From: Actinophytocola sp963825445
GTDB lineage: Bacteria; Actinomycetota; Actinomycetes; Mycobacteriales; Pseudonocardiaceae
Direction of reading: 5' to 3'
Length of the DNA: 64,000 nt
Assembly: GCA_963825445.1 (NCBI GenBank)
Contig: CAWGTM010000020.1
Span: 434,001-498,000, forward strand
Shown here: positions 33,141 through 39,912 of the stretch, piece by piece
Layout: every line of letters begins with the position of its first letter
Numbering within the stretch: position 1 is the stretch's first letter
Made by a program: the position numbers and the translations under genes
The notes under the pieces: model-generated
What the model saw: the letters and a program-made list of their open reading frames with translations, nothing else
The model's database searches: none
Told to the model about the DNA's origin: nothing

Positions 33141-33165
33141 CCGAGCGAACGGTCCATTCGCTCGG
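33141..33165. promoter_or_regulatory. Inverted repeat in the recQ/nadD divergent promoter
   Basis: CCGAGCGAA (33141-33149) and TTCGCTCGG (33157-33165) are perfect 9-base arms around a 7-base spacer, in the 91-base gap between two divergent genes. The GCGAA/TTCGC arms resemble ClgR-type sites in composition, but the arm order is inverted. The binder is unknown. Confidence 0.5.
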
Positions 33166-33196
33166 TTTGGTGCGAGGGCACGTACGCTGACCAGCT

Positions 33197-33814
33197 ATGA
33201 CGGCTCGGCGAATCGGGATCATGGGTGGCACGTTCGATCCCGTGCACCACGGACACCTCGTCGCTGCCAGTGAGGTGCGGGCGCGCTTCGAGCTGGACGA
33301 AGTGATCTTCGTACCCACCGGTCAGCCGTGGCAGAAGACCAATCGCGAGGTCAGCGCGGCCGAGGACCGCTACCTCATGACCGTGATCGCCACCGCGTCC
33401 AACCCGGGGTTCTCGGTCAGCCGGGTGGACATCGACCGTGGTGGCACCACCTACACGGTCGACACCCTCCGCGACCTGCGCGCCGCCCACGTCGACGCCG
33501 AACTGTTCTTCATCACCGGCGCTGACGCCCTCGAGCAGATCCTGTCCTGGCGGCAGGCCGAGGAGCTGTTCGCGATCGCCCACTTCATCGGTGTCACCCG
33601 GCCCGGCTACCGACTCGACAGCGAGCATCTGCCGAGCGGTTCGGTGAGTCTGGTCGACGTGCCGGCCATGGCCATCTCGTCGACCGACTGCCGAGCGCGG
33701 GTCGCCGCCGGGCAACCGGTGTGGTACCTGGTCCCCGACGGCGTCGTGCAGTACATCTCCAAGAGAGATCTGTACCGGACTCCGGAGCAGATCAGTCTCC
33801 CTGATGGATCGTGA
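33197..33814 (+). CDS. nadD: Nicotinate-nucleotide adenylyltransferase
   Basis: 205 residues. The nucleotidyltransferase signature GGTFDPVHHGH is at 10-20, and the second motif is ISSTDCR (near 173). TGQPWQK and FITGADALEQILSW are typical of bacterial NadD. The enzyme adenylates nicotinate mononucleotide in NAD synthesis. The next gene on this strand is rsfS at 35927; the three minus-strand genes in between break the usual nadD-rsfS pairing. The 3' end overlaps a convergent gene by 23 bases. Confidence 0.96.
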   Translation: MTARRIGIMGGTFDPVHHGHLVAASEVRARFELDEVIFVPTGQPWQKTNREVSAAEDRYLMTVIATASNPGFSVSRVDIDRGGTTYTVDTLRDLRAAHVDAELFFITGADALEQILSWRQAEELFAIAHFIGVTRPGYRLDSEHLPSGSVSLVDVPAMAISSTDCRARVAAGQPVWYLVPDGVVQYISKRDLYRTPEQISLPDGS

Positions 33815-34478
33815 GGTCCAGCCCCTGGTCAGGGTGGTACGTCCACTGCGCGGTGTAGGTCTCCCAGTTCGCGGACTGCATGCCGTCCAACGCGCGGGTG
33901 CTCTCGATCTGGCTGATCACATAGGACGGGGTGTCCAACTCGGCCAGGACGCAGTACAGCGCGTCGAACGAGAGGGACCCTGAGCCGAGTTCTTCTCCCC
34001 GCACGTCGATGATCAGCGTGGTGTCATCGTCGGCGAGTTGGCCGGCCGCGCACTCGTTCTTGGCATCGGCCAACGGCGCGAAGGCGAAGGACTCGAACGG
34101 GCTGTCGGACCCGGCGGAGCACAGGTGCGCCTGCGAGGCTTCGGCCACTGCCACGCCGGTCGCCTCCACCCACGCGTTCTGCTGGACCAGGCTCGTGGAG
34201 ATGGTCGCTGTGTCCGCACCTCCTTGGTGCATGCTGCATGCCTCGTGGCCCGCCTCGAGCAGCTCCTCGTCGGTCGACGACGTGGAGGAGTTCTCGCGAA
34301 CCTGCGCGAGGAAGGTCTCGTCAGCGTTCTGGCCGGCGCCGGCGGAACCGGAATCGTCCTGCTGGACCCAGATGATCAGGGCGACCACGAGCAGACCGAG
34401 ACCGACGGCCCAGATCAGGGCGATCGCGGCGTTGCGCAGAGATGTGCCGCGATGCGGTGCGGGTGGTGTCGCGTGCAT
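33792..34478 (-). CDS. Membrane-anchored protein with DUF732-like segment
   Basis: 228 residues from ATG 34478, which follows GGGGAAGGACGTCGACC. A short cytoplasmic part, one membrane helix (NAAIALIWAVGLGLLVVALI, about 16-36), then an extracellular part. Residues 55-120 carry FLAQVRENSS .. LLEAGHEACSMHQGG, the pattern of DUF732 (a small secreted domain common in mycobacteria). The C-terminal half (SLSFDALYCVLAELDTPSYV) is a separate folded region that I do not recognise. A perfect inverted repeat lies 53 bases upstream and may control it. Confidence 0.65.
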   Translation of the reverse strand: MHATPPAPHRGTSLRNAAIALIWAVGLGLLVVALIIWVQQDDSGSAGAGQNADETFLAQVRENSSTSSTDEELLEAGHEACSMHQGGADTATISTSLVQQNAWVEATGVAVAEASQAHLCSAGSDSPFESFAFAPLADAKNECAAGQLADDDTTLIIDVRGEELGSGSLSFDALYCVLAELDTPSYVISQIESTRALDGMQSANWETYTAQWTYHPDQGLDLTIHQGD

Positions 34479-34530
34479 GGTCGACGTCCTTCCCCTTGTC
34501 AGGGATGGTGTCGTCGATGAGGGTGAACGC

Positions 34531-34549
34531 GTATCACGATGCGTGATAC
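34531..34549. promoter_or_regulatory. Inverted repeat GTATCACG-N3-CGTGATAC
   Basis: Perfect 8-base arms at 34531-34538 and 34542-34549 with the spacer ATG, 53 bases upstream of the minus-strand gene starting at 34478. A looser dyad TCAC-TATTC-GTGA follows at 34564-34576. Both suggest a dimeric regulator. Confidence 0.6.
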
Positions 34550-34644
34550 CAGGTCGGTAAAGGGTCACTATTCGTGATCGCATCTAGCCAAGCGGCAGCG
34601 TGCGGCGCGGATATCGCGCGCGCCGCACGCACCATCGGTCTAGC

Positions 34645-35388
34645 TCAGCAGCGAAGCAGCTGCTGCTGGATCACGCCCGCGGCGGCCACGTGCCCGGCGT
34701 CCTTCCAGTGGACGGTGTTGCCGGCGCCGTACTCGTTCGCCACGTACAGGCCGGCCGTGTCGGTGTCGGCCCACGGCAGGAACTTCGTGAGGTCGAGGTA
34801 GTCGGCGGCCTCCGCGGTGGCCAAGGAGCTCATCTGCGCGTGGTAGGCCGCCCAGTCGAAGTCGATCGGCAGGGCCGCCCAGCGGTAGTCGAACCCGGTG
34901 GAGTGCACGAACAGCAGGGTGGAGTTCGGGCTGACCGCCTGGATGCGGTTGGTCAGGTCGGCGAGGTTGGCCCGGTAGGTGGTGACGGGATCGCGATCGG
35001 TGCCGTACTCGTTCGCGCCGACCTCGATGATCACCAGCGACGGCTGGATCGTCTGGATCTGGCTCACCGCGGTGGGCCGGAGGTTACCGGACGGCCGGCG
35101 CTGGACACCGACACCGGCGGGCAGGAAGTCGCTGGTCAGCGCGCCGTCGACGGACAGGTTCGTGACGGCCGCGGGGAAGGCGGCGTCGATCCGCTTGACC
35201 CAGGCGTTGGCGGGGTCGGTAGTGCCATGGCCGGTGGACATGGAGTCGCCGAGCACCACGATCGAGGCCGGGTTGCCACACCAGGAGGCGGGGGCCGAGT
35301 TCGACCCGTCGACCGAATCCGCGGCGGCGGTGAAAGTTGAGGTGACGAGGAAGGTCGCCATGAGGACTAGGAGTAATCGCTTCAGCAC
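34645..35388 (-). CDS. Secreted SGNH/GDSL-family hydrolase
   Basis: 247 residues with a signal peptide (KRLLLVLMATFLVTSTFTAA, cleavage after about residue 23). Block I is VVLGDSMSTGHG (nucleophile Ser in GDS), block III IIEVGANEYGTD, and the His is in TVHWKDAGHVAAAG. The folded domain should act outside the cell as an esterase or lipase; several actinobacterial members are acetyl-esterases. Cys residues near both ends of the mature protein could form a disulfide. It has no obvious operon partner. Confidence 0.85.
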   Translation of the reverse strand: MLKRLLLVLMATFLVTSTFTAAADSVDGSNSAPASWCGNPASIVVLGDSMSTGHGTTDPANAWVKRIDAAFPAAVTNLSVDGALTSDFLPAGVGVQRRPSGNLRPTAVSQIQTIQPSLVIIEVGANEYGTDRDPVTTYRANLADLTNRIQAVSPNSTLLFVHSTGFDYRWAALPIDFDWAAYHAQMSSLATAEAADYLDLTKFLPWADTDTAGLYVANEYGAGNTVHWKDAGHVAAAGVIQQQLLRC

Positions 35389-35450
35389 GACTGATTATCG
35401 TACTGACCCTCGTTGGTGTTCCCGCTGGAAACGGCAATCACGGACAGTTT

Positions 35451-35792
35451 TTATGGCGCGAGAGCCGGTAACTCGAACGTGGGGATGGAACGCAGGTCGT
35501 TCTCGAACTGGTCCAGGTCGTCCGACAGGTTCTTCTGCGCGTAGAGCGTGAGGACGATCGCCGCGCCGCACAGGACCACCCCGATCGCGGACGTCCACTG
35601 CCAGGACTTCCAGATCCCGATGAAACCCAGCACGATCCCGACGACGGCCCCGACCGCCGTGAAGTTGTTGATGATCGGCATCGGCGACAGGATGAGGCCG
35701 ACGATGCCCAGGACCAGGGCACTGATGGCGAAACCCGCCGGCGCGGGCCGCGGCGCGGTTCGGTGGACGGGGTACTCGCGGGAGTGGGTCAC
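35451..35792 (-). CDS. Small DUF4190-like membrane protein
   Basis: 113 residues with two or three membrane helices: AGFAISALVLGIVGLILSPM, AVGAVVGIVLGFIGIWKSW and AIGVVLCGAAIVLTLYA. The pattern ISALVLGIVG .. VLGFIGIWK is the DUF4190 type, which is common and functionally unassigned. A short periplasmic or extracellular tail (DDLDQFENDLRSIPTFE) ends the protein. ATG 35792 follows a GGAGGCCACC stretch. Confidence 0.7.
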   Translation of the reverse strand: MTHSREYPVHRTAPRPAPAGFAISALVLGIVGLILSPMPIINNFTAVGAVVGIVLGFIGIWKSWQWTSAIGVVLCGAAIVLTLYAQKNLSDDLDQFENDLRSIPTFELPALAP

Positions 35793-35926
35793 GGTGGCCT
35801 CCCCGGGGTTCGATGTGATGGGTGTCGCTCGGCGAGGGCGGTGTGTGTCAAAGCGGTAGTCCGGATCGACGTCCGCACGGGTACCCTCTGGTGGTTAACC
35901 GGCAGGAACGACCTTCGAGGAGTGAC

Positions 35927-36328
35927 GTGGTCGCAACGCACGACGCACGCGAGTTGGCACTGGTGGCGGCCAATGCGGCAGCCGACAAGAAGGCCAGCGA
36001 GGTGATCGTGCTCGACGTGTCCGAGCAACTGGTGATCACGGACTGCTTCGTCATCGCGTCCGCACCCAACGAACGGCAGGTCGGCGCGATCGTCGACAGC
36101 GTCGAGGAGAAGATGCGTGACGCGGGCACCAAGCCGGTGCGTCGCGAGGGCGCGCGCGAGGGACGCTGGGTACTGCTCGACTTCGTCGACGTGGTGGTCC
36201 ACGTCCAGCACGCGGAGGAGCGCGCCTTCTACGGCCTGGAGCGGCTCTGGAAGGACTGCCCGCGCATCGACTTCGACCCGGGGCCGGTGACGGGGGAGCC
36301 GAACGGCGCTGAGAGCGGGCAGACATGA
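35927..36328 (+). CDS. rsfS: Ribosomal silencing factor RsfS
   Basis: 133 residues. DVSEQLVITDCFVIASAPNE, then EGAREGRWVLLDFVDVVVHV, are the core of the RsfS/Iojap family, which binds L14 and blocks subunit joining when nutrients are scarce. GTG 35927 has GAGGAG five bases upstream. The stop overlaps the ATG of the following phosphatase (ATGA), so the two are coupled, as in mycobacteria (nadD-rsfS-gpgP). Confidence 0.95.
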   Translation: MVATHDARELALVAANAAADKKASEVIVLDVSEQLVITDCFVIASAPNERQVGAIVDSVEEKMRDAGTKPVRREGAREGRWVLLDFVDVVVHVQHAEERAFYGLERLWKDCPRIDFDPGPVTGEPNGAESGQT

Positions 36329-36939
36329 CCTTGCGCCGGCTCGTGATGTGGCGACATGGCGAGACCGACTACAACGCATCGGGCCGAATGCAGGGGCATT
36401 TGGACTCGGCGCTCACTGACGTCGGTCGCAACCAGGCTCGCTTCGCCGTGCCGGCGCTCGCACGCTTCTCCCCGGACATCGTCGTGGCCTCCGACCTGCG
36501 ACGAGCCACCGACACGGCCACCACGTTCACCGAGGCGACGGGTGTTCCGTTGCGCGTGGACAAGCGCCTGCGCGAGACCAATCTCGGTATCTGGCAGGGC
36601 CTGACCGGTGCTCAGGTCGACGAGCAGTGGCCGGGCAGCCGGCAGATCTGGCAGACGGACCCGACGTGGACCCCACCCGGTGGCGAGGCCCGCGTGGAGG
36701 TCGCCAACCGCGCGTCCGAGGTGGTCGCCGAGCTGGACGAGTCCACTGAGGACACCGCGGTGCTGTGTGCCCACGGCGGGCTGATCACGGCCCTGACCGG
36801 GTATCTGTTGGAGCTGCCCGTGTCCACGTGGGCGAAGCTCGGCGGCATCGGGAACTGCCACTGGACGGTGCTGGCCCGCCGCCACACGAGCGGCCTCGCC
36901 TGGCGTCTCATGGTCTACAACGCGGGTATCACCGGCTGA
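36325..36939 (+). CDS. gpgP: Histidine phosphatase, probably glucosyl-3-phosphoglycerate phosphatase
   Basis: 204 residues of the phosphoglycerate-mutase superfamily. The phosphohistidine motif is MWRHGETDYN (His11), the acid is in RLRETNLG (Glu84) and the second His is in CAHGG (His150). In M. tuberculosis the gene in this position (Rv2419c) is GpgP, which makes glucosylglycerate, the first free precursor of methylglucose lipopolysaccharides. Gene order supports that assignment here; substrate choice cannot be read from the motifs alone. Coupled to rsfS upstream and two bases from an OctT-like gene downstream. Confidence 0.75.
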   Translation: MTLRRLVMWRHGETDYNASGRMQGHLDSALTDVGRNQARFAVPALARFSPDIVVASDLRRATDTATTFTEATGVPLRVDKRLRETNLGIWQGLTGAQVDEQWPGSRQIWQTDPTWTPPGGEARVEVANRASEVVAELDESTEDTAVLCAHGGLITALTGYLLELPVSTWAKLGGIGNCHWTVLARRHTSGLAWRLMVYNAGITG

Positions 36940-36941
36940 CC

Positions 36942-37700
36942 ATGCCCACCCTGCTGATGTTCGGGGACTCGCTGAGCTTTCACGGCCCCGACGGCCCCCA
37001 CCCGGCCGATGACCAACGGCTGTGGCCCAACCTGGCGGCCCAGGCGCTGGGTGGTCGGACCGAGCTGTTCGCCGGTTTCGGCTGGACCGCCCGGGACGCG
37101 TTCTGGGCGCTGGCCGGCGACCCGCGGGTGTGGACCCAACTGCCGAAGGCCGATGTGCTGGTCCTGGCGGTCGGCAGCATGGACACGCTGCCGTCGCCGC
37201 TGCCCACCTACCTGCGGGAAGGCCTGCGCTACCTGCGGCCGGACCCCTTGCGACGGTTCGTCCGGGAGCGCTATCTCGCCGCGCAGCCGTGGCTCGCCAG
37301 GGCCACGGGAGGTCGGCCGGTGGCGCTGCCGCCCGCGCTGACCGTCCGCTATCTGGACCGTGTGCTCGGTTCGATCCGGGCGCTTCGGCCCGACCTGCCG
37401 GCCGTGGCGGTGTTGCCGCCCGTGCACCGGGCCAGTTCCTACGGGCTCGTGCACACGGGGCGGGAGGGCGCCGCCCGGGCGATTCAGGAGTGGGGGATGA
37501 AGACCGGCGTTCCGCTGCTCGACCTGGCCGCCATCGTGGGCGATCACGTGCTCAGCGGCCGGGGCAACCCGGACGGCATCCACTGGGGGTGGGAGGGCCA
37601 CGAACTGGCCGGCAAGGCCCTCGCTCAGCAGGTGGGCACACTCCTCGACCGCAACGGGCCTTTCGTTCCCGAGAAATCGGGCCTCGACCACGTAGGCTGA
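36942..37700 (+). CDS. octT: SGNH-fold acyltransferase, OctT-like
   Basis: 252 residues. The nucleophile is Ser10 in MFGDSLSFHG, and the Asp/His pair is in NPDGIHWGWEGH (Asp211, His214). There is no signal peptide, so it acts in the cytoplasm. Its position directly after gpgP matches Rv2418c, the octanoyltransferase that acylates diglucosylglycerate in methylglucose lipopolysaccharide synthesis. The function is therefore inferred from synteny and fold; a generic esterase is the alternative. ATG 36942 is two bases after the gpgP stop. Confidence 0.65.
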   Translation: MPTLLMFGDSLSFHGPDGPHPADDQRLWPNLAAQALGGRTELFAGFGWTARDAFWALAGDPRVWTQLPKADVLVLAVGSMDTLPSPLPTYLREGLRYLRPDPLRRFVRERYLAAQPWLARATGGRPVALPPALTVRYLDRVLGSIRALRPDLPAVAVLPPVHRASSYGLVHTGREGAARAIQEWGMKTGVPLLDLAAIVGDHVLSGRGNPDGIHWGWEGHELAGKALAQQVGTLLDRNGPFVPEKSGLDHVG

Positions 37701-37706
37701 CCGACC

Positions 37707-38555
37707 GTGCCGGTCGCCGTCGTCACCGATTCCAGCGCGTACCTGCCGGACGGCTTCGCCGCCCGGCACGCCGTGCATGTGGTGCCGTTGCACGTCCTCA
37801 TCGACGGACGCGCCGGCCGCGACGGCGTCGACATCGGGCCGAGCGAGGTGGCCGCCGCGCTGACCGATCGGCGGACGGTGACCACGTCGCGGCCCAACCC
37901 GGCCGAGTTCGTCGACACCTACCGGCGGTTGCTGGACGAGGGCGCCGACAGCGTCGTGTCCGTTCACCTGTCGCGGGAGCTGTCCGGCACCTGGGAGTCC
38001 GCTCGGCTGGCCGCGCAGGAGGTCGGCCCGGACCGGGTGCGGGTGGTGGACTCGCGTACCGCCGTGATGGGGCTGGGTTTCGCCGTGCTGCGGGCGGCCA
38101 CGGCGGCGCTGGACGGTGCCGAGGGCATCGACGTGGAGGCGGCAGCGGTGACCGCGGCCGAGCGCACCACGACGTTCTTCGTGCTCGAGACGCTCGAGTA
38201 CCTGAAGCGCGGTGGGCGGATCGGGCCGGCAGCGGCGTTCCTGGGTACGGCGCTGGCGGTCAAGCCGGTGCTGCACGTGAAGGACGGCCTGATCGTGCCG
38301 TTGGAGAAGGTACGCACCACCAACCGCGCTGTGTCCAGGCTGGTCGATCTCGCGGAGCAGGCGGCCTCGGGGGACGGGGTGGAGCTGGCCGTGCACCACC
38401 TGGCGGCACCCGACCGGGCGGCGGAGCTGGCGACCCGGCTGGACGAGCGGATCTCGCCCGCCGCCGGCTGCGTGGTCTCCGAGCTGGGCGCGGCCATCGG
38501 TGCGCACACCGGGCCGGGAATGCTCGGTGTGGTGATCTGCCCGGCACGGGAGTGA
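37707..38555 (+). CDS. DegV-family fatty-acid-binding protein
   Basis: 282 residues. VAVVTDSSAYLP at the N-terminus, TTSRPNPAEFVDTY, VHLSRELSGTWESA and FFVLETLEYLKRGGRIG are the standard DegV blocks. DegV (FakB-type) proteins hold a fatty acid for phosphorylation by a FakA kinase in Firmicutes; actinobacterial members often lack that partner, and none is seen here. GTG 37707 is six bases after the OctT-like gene. The neighbourhood suggests a link to acyl-group supply, which is an inference. Confidence 0.9.
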   Translation: MPVAVVTDSSAYLPDGFAARHAVHVVPLHVLIDGRAGRDGVDIGPSEVAAALTDRRTVTTSRPNPAEFVDTYRRLLDEGADSVVSVHLSRELSGTWESARLAAQEVGPDRVRVVDSRTAVMGLGFAVLRAATAALDGAEGIDVEAAAVTAAERTTTFFVLETLEYLKRGGRIGPAAAFLGTALAVKPVLHVKDGLIVPLEKVRTTNRAVSRLVDLAEQAASGDGVELAVHHLAAPDRAAELATRLDERISPAAGCVVSELGAAIGAHTGPGMLGVVICPARE

Positions 38556-38691
38556 CGCGCTACCACACCACACCGACAATCTCGCCCCGCCGAGTCCCGC
38601 CCGCGGCCGGGTTGTCCACAGCCGCCGAGTTTGTCCCCAGGTAACGCCTCACCCGGCCCGACCCGAGGCCGCCGGGCATAGCGTCGGTGGC

Positions 38692-39528
38692 ATGCAGATC
38701 ACGACTTCCCGACACCGACTCGACCTCGACGTACGTGCGCGGCTCGCCTCTCTGGCGCATCGCGCGCGTCCCGACTCGTCCGCGTCCGCGCTGCCCGATG
38801 ACCAGGAGTGGGTGAACGCCTCGCTGGAGGTGGCCGCTCCCGAACCGGCCGAGCGGCCCCCACGCGACCCGTGGTGGCGGCGAGGCCGGGTGGGACAGTT
38901 GGTCGAACGGTGGACACCGCCCGACGACGGCGGCCCACGGCGTCGGACCCTCGCTCTCGTCCTGGTCGGCGTTCTGGTGGTCGCGGTGCTGATGGTCGTC
39001 GCGGTCACGACGTCCGGTCCCGGCCCCGCGCAGGAGCCGGCGCCCGCACTGCCGGTCGCGGCGGCCTCGGTCACCAGCAGCGCGGCGGCGGGCGAGCCGA
39101 TCGTGGTGAGCGTGGTCGGCCGAGTGGTCGAACCGGGCCTGGTCACGCTGGAGACGGGCGCGCGGGTGGCCGACGCGCTGCACGCCGCCGGCGGTCCCGT
39201 TCCCGGCGCGGACCTCGGCGCGCTCAACCTGGCCCGCCGACTGACCGACGGCGAGCAGCTGTACGTCGGCGTCCCGCCGCCAGCGGGAGCCGAGCCGGCC
39301 GGTGCCACGGGCGCCGATCCCTCGGGTGCGGGCGGTCAGGTCGATCTGAACTCGGCGTCACTGGCGGAACTGGACACGTTGCCTGGCGTGGGGCCGGTGA
39401 CGGCGGAGCGAATCGTGGACTTCCGGGAGCGGAACGGCAGATTCACCACGGTGGACCAGTTACGCGAGATCGAGGGCATCGGCCCGGCCCGATTCGCGAC
39501 CCTGAAGGAACTGGTGGTGGCCCACTGA
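38692..39528 (+). CDS. comEA: ComEA-family DNA-binding protein
   Basis: 278 residues. A cytoplasmic N-terminus of about 80 residues, one membrane helix (TLALVLVGVLVVAVLMVVAV, about 84-105), a SLBB-like domain (about 130-195, VVSVVGRVVEPGLVTLETGA) and a C-terminal helix-hairpin-helix pair (about 218-278, VDLNSASLAELDTLPGVGPV and EIEGIGPARFATLKEL). ComEA binds incoming DNA outside the membrane and hands it to ComEC, encoded downstream after a 384-base gap. The long cytoplasmic N-terminus is usual in actinobacteria. Confidence 0.92.
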   Translation: MQITTSRHRLDLDVRARLASLAHRARPDSSASALPDDQEWVNASLEVAAPEPAERPPRDPWWRRGRVGQLVERWTPPDDGGPRRRTLALVLVGVLVVAVLMVVAVTTSGPGPAQEPAPALPVAAASVTSSAAAGEPIVVSVVGRVVEPGLVTLETGARVADALHAAGGPVPGADLGALNLARRLTDGEQLYVGVPPPAGAEPAGATGADPSGAGGQVDLNSASLAELDTLPGVGPVTAERIVDFRERNGRFTTVDQLREIEGIGPARFATLKELVVAH

Positions 39529-39912
39529 CCGGACACCGTCCCGAGCTGCGCTGGGCTTCGCATAGCCGAAGTCGTTGGCAGTCAACAGTTCTCACACTGA
39601 TCAGCGGCGCCCGCCGAGATCTTCGGAAGGAGGAGTGAGTTGCGCTGATTCCGTGTCGAACCTGTTGATTGCCCATGGTTGCGACTCTTGAGCCCTGGTC
39701 GATGGCTGCGGCGGGCGTAGGTCCGACCATCAGCTGGGCTCGCGGGCGAGCGATGTCTGGGGTCGACCTGGCAGGCGGGGCCATCTGCCCACAAAGGGCA
39801 GACGGTGGGTTGGATTTTGTTAGGGGAAGGGGGTTCGTGTGGCGTGCGCTGGTGTTGGGTCGGTCGTCGGATGGCCCGGAGCGCCGATCGGTGAGGTGTT
39901 CGGGGTGGGGAG
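39529..39912. other. comEA-comEC intergenic region
   Basis: 384 bases with no supported gene. A hairpin TCTGCCC-ACAAA-GGGCAGA lies at 39784-39802 and may terminate comEA. Just before comEC the strand is G-rich (AGGGGAAGGGGG). Confidence 0.45.
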
